This document shows positions 5,349 to 10,041 of a stretch of DNA of 10,041 bases, in pieces (the first letter of the stretch is position 1; the number at the start of each line of letters is the position of its first letter). Source of the stretch: Acidimicrobiia bacterium (GTDB lineage Bacteria > Actinomycetota > Acidimicrobiia > Acidimicrobiales > Ilumatobacteraceae). The notes under the pieces are model-generated. The model ran no database searches, had not been told where the DNA came from, and saw only the letters and a program-made list of their open reading frames with translations. The stretch lies in assembly GCA_010030605.1 (NCBI GenBank), contig RHCK01000029.1:1-10041 (forward strand), given 5' to 3'. The position numbers were made by a program, and so were the translations under genes.

Positions 5349-7250
5349 ATGAGATCGATCTCGCGACACTGCGCACGTCAGGTGGCTATCTGCTTCGCCC
5401 TGTTGGCGGCGGTGGCCTGTTCCGACTCATCGGAGTCGTCGACCACGCCGAACTCGTCGGACGTCAATCCGGCCGAGTCGGTCCCCGGAACCGACGCCGT
5501 GTCGGTGGAACCTCCGTCGTGTGCCGAACCCGGGGTGCGCGCTTGCTTGCTCCCGTGGCCCGACGATCGACTCACGGTTCCCGCATCCGACACCGTGACC
5601 GGACGTCGTTTGGCGATTCCGGTCGACGCCGTTCCGGTGAACATCGACGGCGTGCCCATGGATGTCACCGATCAGAACCGAGCGGACGGATTTTCACCAT
5701 CGTCGGCGATCGTGTTCGCCGCCGACGGAGTGGACCTGGAGGCGAGTGGCATTCCCGACTCGACGGCCATCGAACGATCTCTGTCCGATGCCATGACGAC
5801 CACGATCACGGATCTGGCGAACGGCGCACGGGTTCCATTTTGGGGAGAGTTGGACGGTCAATCCGGTTTGGTCACCCTGCGACCCGCGGTGGCATTGACG
5901 GAAGCCCACACCTATGAAGTGATGGTCGATGGACTGATCGGCTCCGACGGACAGTCCATCGTCCTCGATCGTCCGACCTGGACGTTCACCATCGCCAGTG
6001 CGGAATCATTGTCCGGCCGATTGTTGGCGATGCGGGAGTTCGCGTATTCGAACATGGGCGACGGCGTGCCCGCATTCGAGGTCCAGACGGTGACCGACGG
6101 CGATGTTCGCACTGTCGATGGCACGTTGGAGATTCCGAACTTTCTCGACAACGACGGATCACCCGGCGGTCGGTTGTTGCTCGATGCGTCCGGAATGCCA
6201 ACCGTCAACCCCGAACACCCGAGCTATTCCGCGGCGTTTCGATGCGTCGTGCCCAATTCGGTCGAGGAACCGGTTCCGGCCCTCCTCTACGGACATGGAT
6301 TGATGGGAAATCGCGGTCAGGTCGACTTCTTCGCCGCGTTCGCCGCTCAAGGTCGTCTTGTTGGCTGTGCGGTGGATTGGCTCGGGATGTCCACGGAGGA
6401 CGTGCCGAACCTGGCCGGAATTCTGGCCGACATGGGGCGGTTCAACGAACAAGCCGATCGGATGTTGCAAGGACATATCGCCTTTTCTTTGCTCGGGCGA
6501 CTGACGAACGAACCATCGGGTTTCGCGTCCGATCCGGCTTTCCAGAATTCCGATGGTTCACCGATCTTGGCCCCGAACTCCACCGTGTTCGTGGGGAACA
6601 GTCAAGGTGGAATTCTCGGCGGGGCGGCGTCGGCGATCTCGACGGAATGGAAACGTGCCGTGCTGGGCGTTCCGGGTATGAACTACTCGTTGATGCTCCC
6701 GCGCTCGGTCGACTGGCCGGAGTTCCAAGTGATTTACGAAGCGGCGTACACGAACGTCGACGATCGTTTGATGGGGCTGATGCTCGCTCAACTTTTGTGG
6801 GACCGAGGAGAGAATGCGGGATACGCGCAACACCTGACGAACGACACGTACCCGGGCATCGCGCCGAAAACTGTTCTTCTGATCGAAGCCTTTGGTGACC
6901 ACCAAGTGGCGAACCTGGCCACCGAATTGTTGGCTCGTACGATCGGCGCCCACGTGCACACTCCGGCGTTGGCTGATGGACGCAGTCTCAGCACCACTCC
7001 GATGTGGGGTCTCGAACCGATCGGTGATTACTCCGACGAGACCTCGAAGCTGGTGATTTGGGACTACGGAACTCCGGCGCCACCGGTCGGGCCGTTCCCG
7101 CCCGTGGAGGGCACTTACGGACGAGACCCACACGGCGCGGGTAGCGACGAGCCACTGGTGCTCGTTCAGGCGTTGGAATTCCTGTTGAACGGAACCTTGT
7201 TGGATGTGTGCGCTGGTCCGTGCATTGGAACGCAGATCGATCAGTCCTGA
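5349..7250 (+). CDS. Predicted exported lipoprotein with alpha/beta-hydrolase (lipase/esterase-like) domain
   Basis: This 633-residue protein begins with a basic n-region, a hydrophobic stretch (12-23) and a lipobox-like LAAVAC, giving Cys24 as the lipidated residue. A Ser/Thr/Pro-rich linker follows (25-56), suggesting display on the outer face of the membrane. Residues about 66-220 (LLPWPDDRLTVP, later TLRPAVALTEAHTYEVMV) look like the N-terminal region of bacterial surface lipases plus an Ig-like fold. About 305-615 is an alpha/beta hydrolase: oxyanion-hole YGHGLMG (314-320), nucleophile elbow GNSQGG (Ser418), probable acid Asp517 in AFGDHQV and probable base His595 in GRDPHG. The substrate cannot be told from sequence; an ester or lipid is a guess. 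No strong Shine-Dalgarno precedes the ATG. It diverges from ruvC and ends 12 nt from the convergent peroxiredoxin gene with no visible terminator. Confidence 0.8.
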   Translation: MRSISRHCARQVAICFALLAAVACSDSSESSTTPNSSDVNPAESVPGTDAVSVEPPSCAEPGVRACLLPWPDDRLTVPASDTVTGRRLAIPVDAVPVNIDGVPMDVTDQNRADGFSPSSAIVFAADGVDLEASGIPDSTAIERSLSDAMTTTITDLANGARVPFWGELDGQSGLVTLRPAVALTEAHTYEVMVDGLIGSDGQSIVLDRPTWTFTIASAESLSGRLLAMREFAYSNMGDGVPAFEVQTVTDGDVRTVDGTLEIPNFLDNDGSPGGRLLLDASGMPTVNPEHPSYSAAFRCVVPNSVEEPVPALLYGHGLMGNRGQVDFFAAFAAQGRLVGCAVDWLGMSTEDVPNLAGILADMGRFNEQADRMLQGHIAFSLLGRLTNEPSGFASDPAFQNSDGSPILAPNSTVFVGNSQGGILGGAASAISTEWKRAVLGVPGMNYSLMLPRSVDWPEFQVIYEAAYTNVDDRLMGLMLAQLLWDRGENAGYAQHLTNDTYPGIAPKTVLLIEAFGDHQVANLATELLARTIGAHVHTPALADGRSLSTTPMWGLEPIGDYSDETSKLVIWDYGTPAPPVGPFPPVEGTYGRDPHGAGSDEPLVLVQALEFLLNGTLLDVCAGPCIGTQIDQS

Positions 7251-7262
7251 ATCAATCGAGAG

Positions 7263-7712
7263 TCACGAGGTCGAAATCGCCGCCGTGATCTCCTGCACGG
7301 AGCGATACGTGACGCCGGCCAACGCACGGTGGACGTAGGTGAGTCGCCCGTCGGAACCGACGACGAACACGCTACGACGGGGAAAGCCGAGCGGACCGAG
7401 CGTTCCGTATGCGGCCGCCACCGTCTTGTCGACGTCGGACAGCAAGGGAAACCGGAATCCGTGCTTGGCGGCGAACGCCTCGTGGCTGGCGATGTCTTGG
7501 GCCGAAATGCCGACCACCGCGGCGTCGAGGTTCTCGAACTCCTCGAAGTCGTTGTTGTAGGCGTTCAACTGCTTCGTGCACACCGGCGTGTCGTCTCCCG
7601 GATAGAAGGCGATAACCAGCGGTTTGCCGGCGAAATCCGACAACGAATACGAGCGACCTCCCGTTCCGGGAAGTGTGAACGCGGGGGCGATGTCTCCAAC
7701 CTTGATGCTCAT
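7263..7712 (-). CDS. bcp: Peroxiredoxin, BCP/PrxQ type, one-cysteine
   Basis: Peroxiredoxins of this class reduce peroxides with thiols in the cytoplasm. The 149-residue product has the AhpC/TSA fold: GDIAPAFTLP (6-15), LSDFAGKPLVIAFYPGDDTPVC (peroxidatic Cys45), VVGIS (66-70), FPLLSD (88-93) and RRSVFVVGSDG (112-122). Cys45 is the only cysteine. The resolving cysteine often found five residues later in BCP is Asn50 here, so it must use an outside thiol. The ATG at 7710-7712 is preferred over a TTG at 7716-7718: family homology fits it, and TAGGGT ends 6 nt before it. The symbol bcp refers to the family; the subfamily (BCP or another Prx5/AhpE-like form) is less certain. Upstream is the 24-bp repeat array, then yebC on the same strand. 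Confidence 0.9.
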   Translation of the reverse strand: MSIKVGDIAPAFTLPGTGGRSYSLSDFAGKPLVIAFYPGDDTPVCTKQLNAYNNDFEEFENLDAAVVGISAQDIASHEAFAAKHGFRFPLLSDVDKTVAAAYGTLGPLGFPRRSVFVVGSDGRLTYVHRALAGVTYRSVQEITAAISTS

Positions 7713-7718
7713 GGCCAA

Positions 7719-7724
7719 ACCCTA
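7719..7724 (-). promoter_or_regulatory. Candidate -10 box of a leaderless peroxiredoxin transcript
   Basis: On the - strand the sequence reads TAGGGT, then TTGGCC (6 nt), then the ATG at 7712. This fits the TAnnnT-plus-6-to-7-nt pattern of actinobacterial leaderless promoters. No real Shine-Dalgarno stands at a usable distance and no -35 box is evident. Read differently, AGGG could be a poor ribosome binding site 8-9 nt before the ATG. Confidence 0.35.
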
Positions 7725-7745
7725 ACCCACCAAACGTCGACGGCG

Positions 7746-7865
7746 ATCGACGTCAGCCGACGGCTTCGTATTGACGTCAGCCGACGGCTTCGTATTGACG
7801 TCAGCCGACGGCTTCGTATCGACGTCAGCCGACGGCTTCGTATCGACGTCAGCCGACGGCTTCCA
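7746..7865. repeat. Tandem array of five 24-bp repeats at the yebC 3' end
   Basis: Five contiguous units start at 7746, 7770, 7794, 7818 and 7842. The shared core is GACGTCAGCCGACGGCTTC. Units 2 and 3 begin ATTG, the others ATCG; unit 5 ends CA instead of GT. Unit 5 is the real 3' end of yebC, so on the - strand every unit carries the last codons GAA GCC GTC GGC TGA. Each unit contains two palindromes: GACGTC, which becomes TGACGTCA in units 2 and 3, and AGCCG-A-CGGCT. A degenerate remnant with a short deletion may precede unit 1 (about 7734-7744). The array fills most of the gap between yebC and the peroxiredoxin gene. It most likely grew by slipped-strand duplication; any regulatory role is inference. 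Confidence 0.95.
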
Positions 7866-8595
7866 TGATCTCGTCGCTGATGTCGAAGTTGGCGTACACA
7901 TCCTGAACGTCGTCGTTGTCCTCGAGCGCTTCCATGACCTTGAGAATCTTTCGAGCGGTCTCGGCGTCGGTGACATCGATCGTCGTCGACGACACCATCG
8001 TGGACTCGGCCGACGACACGGACAGTCCCGCGGATTCGAGGGCCGACTTCACGTCGTACACCACGGACGGTTCGGTCAGGATCTTCCAGGCCGAACCATC
8101 ACGGCTGATGTCGTCGGCGCCGGCATCGAGGGCCGCCATCATCACGTCATCTTCCGACGCCGATCCGTCGACGTAGATCACTCCCCGACGGCTGAACTGC
8201 CAACCAACCGCACCCGGCTCGGCCATGGCGCCACCGAGCTTGCTGAAGATGTTGCGGATGTCGGCTCCCGTGCGGTTCCGGTTGTCGGTCAGGGTGTCGA
8301 CCATCATCGCCACTCCGCCCGGGGCATAGCCCTCGTAGGTGATCGACTCGTAACTGTCGCCCTGTGCCTCACCGCTCCCACGCTTGATGGCACGATCGAT
8401 TGCGTCGTTCGTCATCTGGGCGGCTTTGGCCTTTTGCACGACGGTGCGCAAGGACGCGTTCGACGCGAGATCGCCGCCCCCTTCGCGGGCCGCCACTTCC
8501 AGTTGTCGCGCGATTTTGGCGAACAGCTTGCCACGGGCCTTGTCGGCCGCACCTTTCTTGTGCTTGATGGTTGCCCATTTGGAATGTCCGGACAT
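7849..8595 (-). CDS. yebC: YebC/PmpR (TACO1) family protein
   Basis: Members of this family are reported as transcriptional regulators (PmpR) or as factors that help ribosomes through difficult stretches (TACO1/YebC). The 248-residue length is normal. The N-terminus MSGHSKWATIKHKKGAADKA is the hallmark. Next come ARQLEVAAREGG, MTNDAIDRAIKRGSGE (61-76) and YEGYAPGGVAMMVDTLTDNR. GGAMAEPGAVGWQFSRRGVI in the middle and an acidic C-terminal domain (ALEDNDDVQDVYANFDI) complete the match. AGAGG lies about 7 nt before the ATG, and the pdxT stop is only 3 nt upstream, so it is co-transcribed with pdxT. The final codons and TGA are part of the 24-bp repeat array. The older name, transcriptional regulator, is not proven for this protein. 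Confidence 0.96.
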   Translation of the reverse strand: MSGHSKWATIKHKKGAADKARGKLFAKIARQLEVAAREGGGDLASNASLRTVVQKAKAAQMTNDAIDRAIKRGSGEAQGDSYESITYEGYAPGGVAMMVDTLTDNRNRTGADIRNIFSKLGGAMAEPGAVGWQFSRRGVIYVDGSASEDDVMMAALDAGADDISRDGSAWKILTEPSVVYDVKSALESAGLSVSSAESTMVSSTTIDVTDAETARKILKVMEALEDNDDVQDVYANFDISDEIMEAVG

Positions 8596-8598
8596 GCT

Positions 8599-9201
8599 CT
8601 ACCTCTTGCTGTTCCGTGGTGTGATCTTGGCGTCGCGAACCATACCGGCGAAGTACGAGTGAATGCGTCCGTCGGCGGTGAGTTCGGGGTGGAAGGAGGC
8701 GGCCAGAACCGAGTCCTGGCGAACCAACACGGGCCGCCCGTCGTGTTCGGCCAGAACTCGCACGTCTGAACCGGCGGATTCGATGATGGGTGCGCGAATG
8801 AAGACCGCATGGAATGTCTCGTCCCAGTCGTCGATTGTGATGTCCGTCTCGAACGAGTCGACCTGACGTCCGTAACCATTGCGACGCACGGTCACGTCGA
8901 GGGCATCGAGGGCGATCTGGTCGGATCGCCCGTCGAGAATGCGATGCGACAGAAGAATCATGCCCGCACACGTTCCCATCACCGGTCGACCGTCGGACAG
9001 GAACAAGGACAGCGGATCCAGCAGTGACGTCGATCGCAAGAGGTTCGACATGGTGGTGCTTTCACCACCGGGCAAGATCAAGCCGTCGATCTCGTCCAGA
9101 TCGCCCGGGAGACGGACCTCTCGACTTTCCACCTCGATGGTGGACAAGAGATCACGATGGGCGGCGAATGCTCCCTGAAGCGCGAGGACTCCGATGCGCA
9201 T
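8599..9201 (-). CDS. pdxT: Pyridoxal 5'-phosphate synthase glutaminase subunit PdxT
   Basis: PdxT hydrolyses glutamine and passes ammonia to PdxS for PLP synthesis from ribose 5-phosphate and glyceraldehyde 3-phosphate. The 200-residue protein is a class I glutamine amidotransferase. It has GVLALQGAFAAH (4-15), the oxyanion loop PGGEST (44-49), nucleophile Cys78 in GTCAGM, RNGYGRQVDSFE (107-118), FIRAP (134-138) and the His171/Glu173 pair in ASFHPEL. The ATG at 9199-9201 fits the family start and has AGGTGA close by. A GTG two codons upstream (9205-9207), with GAGG 7 nt before it, is also possible. The TAG at 8599-8601 is 3 nt before yebC. PdxS lies 36 nt upstream, the usual partner arrangement. 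Confidence 0.96.
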   Translation of the reverse strand: MRIGVLALQGAFAAHRDLLSTIEVESREVRLPGDLDEIDGLILPGGESTTMSNLLRSTSLLDPLSLFLSDGRPVMGTCAGMILLSHRILDGRSDQIALDALDVTVRRNGYGRQVDSFETDITIDDWDETFHAVFIRAPIIESAGSDVRVLAEHDGRPVLVRQDSVLAASFHPELTADGRIHSYFAGMVRDAKITPRNSKR

Positions 9202-9237
9202 GTTCACCTGGGGGCCTCGACGGCGTCGTCAATGGAA

Positions 9238-10041
9238 TCACCAGCCGCGTTCGGCGTAACGCTGGTTGATCTCGTCCATACCGATCCCGGTCATCGGCGC
9301 ACCGAGTCCTCGGGAGACCTTGGCCAAAATGTCGGGGTTGTCGAAATGCGTGGTTGCTTCGACGATCGCTTTGGCTCGCGGCGCCGGATTGTCGCTCTTG
9401 AAGATTCCTGATCCGACGAACACCGCTTCGGCGCCGAGTTGCATCGCCAGAGCGGCATCGGCCGGGGTCGCCAACCCTCCGGCACAGAAAAGTGGAACCG
9501 GAAGTTTGCCCGTGGTTGCGATTTCCTGAACCAAAGGAAGTGGCGCCTGGAGCTTCTTGGCCCAATCGAACAGCTCGGCCGAATCGGCGGTGCCGATCTT
9601 CTTGATGTCGCCCAGAATCGACCGAAGGTGTCGAACCGCCTCGACGACGTTGCCCGTCCCGGCTTCGCCCTTCGAGCGAATCATGGCCGCACCCTCGCTG
9701 ATGCGTCGCAAAGCCTCTCCGAGGTTCGTCGCACCACACACGAACGGCACCACGAACTTGAACTTGTCGATGTGATGGGCCTCATCGGCCGGGGTGAGAA
9801 CCTCGCTCTCGTCCACGAAGTCGACGCCCAGCGATTGCAGAATCTGCGCTTCGACGAAATGTCCGATTCGAGCCTTGGCCATGACGGGAATCGACACCGC
9901 GGCCTTGATGCCCTCGATCATCTCCGGGTCGCTCATACGCGCCACCCCACCGTCGCGACGGATGTCGGCCGGCACGCGCTCGAGAGCCATCACCGCGCAG
10001 GCTCCGGCGTCTTCGGCGATCTTTGCTTGCTCGGGGGTGAC
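9238..10041 (-). CDS. pdxS: Pyridoxal 5'-phosphate synthase lyase subunit PdxS (5' end cut off by the window)
   Basis: PdxS is the TIM-barrel synthase that builds PLP from a pentose phosphate, a triose phosphate and ammonia from PdxT. The 267 residues present run to the window edge exactly on a codon boundary. They start TPEQAKIAEDAGACAVMALE, so only about 25-30 N-terminal residues are missing, including the catalytic aspartate of the first strand. Seen are VPADIRRDGGVARMSDP, the Schiff-base lysine region IPVMAKARIGHFVEAQ, the second lysine in AAMIRSKGEAGTGNVVEAVRH, and the phosphate-binding CAGGLATPADAALAM and GSGIFKS. Internal GTG/ATG codons at 9988-9993 are not the start, because conserved sequence continues beyond them. 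The TGA at 9238-9240 precedes pdxT by 36 nt. Confidence 0.97.
   Translation of the reverse strand, partial: VTPEQAKIAEDAGACAVMALERVPADIRRDGGVARMSDPEMIEGIKAAVSIPVMAKARIGHFVEAQILQSLGVDFVDESEVLTPADEAHHIDKFKFVVPFVCGATNLGEALRRISEGAAMIRSKGEAGTGNVVEAVRHLRSILGDIKKIGTADSAELFDWAKKLQAPLPLVQEIATTGKLPVPLFCAGGLATPADAALAMQLGAEAVFVGSGIFKSDNPAPRAKAIVEATTHFDNPDILAKVSRGLGAPMTGIGMDEINQRYAERGW

Noticed and set aside
7251..7262. Bidirectional terminator between the convergent hydrolase and peroxiredoxin genes
   Set aside because: The 12-nt gap holds no GC-rich stem or T run.
7746..7865. CRISPR array
   Set aside because: The 24-bp units are contiguous without unique spacers, and no cas gene is nearby.
7329..7868. 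+ strand 179-codon frame ending in a repeated IDVSRRLR peptide
   Set aside because: It is antisense to the peroxiredoxin; its repeated tail only reflects the 24-bp array, whose length keeps all frames open.
7722..7976. - strand frame with KPSADVDT repeats that could extend YebC by frameshift
   Set aside because: YebC already has a normal C-terminus and length, and there is no slippery sequence or structure pointing to programmed frameshifting.
7771..8769. + strand 332-codon frame starting with TSADGFV repeats
   Set aside because: It lies opposite yebC and pdxT, both certain genes, and has no recognisable domain; it is a GC-rich shadow frame.

Overview
This window looks like a high-GC (roughly 60% by eye) actinobacterial chromosome fragment. 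The protein sequences and gene order resemble Acidimicrobiia (Ilumatobacter-like, probably aquatic). That placement is inference from memory; no search was possible. Both ends are incomplete: pdxS runs off the right edge, and the left edge is probably an assembly chimera.

Layout, left to right. Bases 2-118 read on the + strand as a piece of a eukaryotic-type DEAH-box RNA helicase. They abut a secD gene (- strand) that stops abruptly after 139 codons, at a 24-bp repeat. Then, all on the - strand and in transcription order from the right, comes a tightly packed unit ruvC-ruvA-ruvB-queA-tgt, followed after 116 nt by yajC-secD. Gene junctions inside ruvC-tgt are overlaps or gaps of at most 3 nt, which suggests translational coupling. 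A leaderless-type promoter (TATGAT placed 7 nt before an ATG) is visible upstream of ruvC.

Divergent from ruvC is the only complete + strand gene, a predicted exported lipoprotein with an alpha/beta-hydrolase (lipase/esterase-like) domain. It converges with a - strand one-cysteine peroxiredoxin (BCP type). Upstream of the peroxiredoxin lies an array of five 24-bp repeats. The rightmost unit is the actual 3' end of yebC, stop codon included. Further right are yebC, pdxT and the truncated pdxS, again on the - strand.

Functional reading. RuvA, RuvB and RuvC process Holliday junctions. QueA and Tgt carry out queuosine tRNA modification. YajC and SecD belong to the Sec export machinery. PdxS and PdxT form the DXP-independent PLP synthase. 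YebC is a TACO1/PmpR-family protein linked to translation and regulation. The order pdxS-pdxT-yebC-ruvCAB-...-yajC-secD is a familiar actinobacterial backbone. The peroxiredoxin and hydrolase genes sit as an insertion between yebC and ruvC. I found no CRISPR array, transposase, phage gene, tRNA or rRNA. The points most worth a second look are the chimeric left end, the repeat array that copies the yebC stop region, and the two leaderless-promoter candidates.
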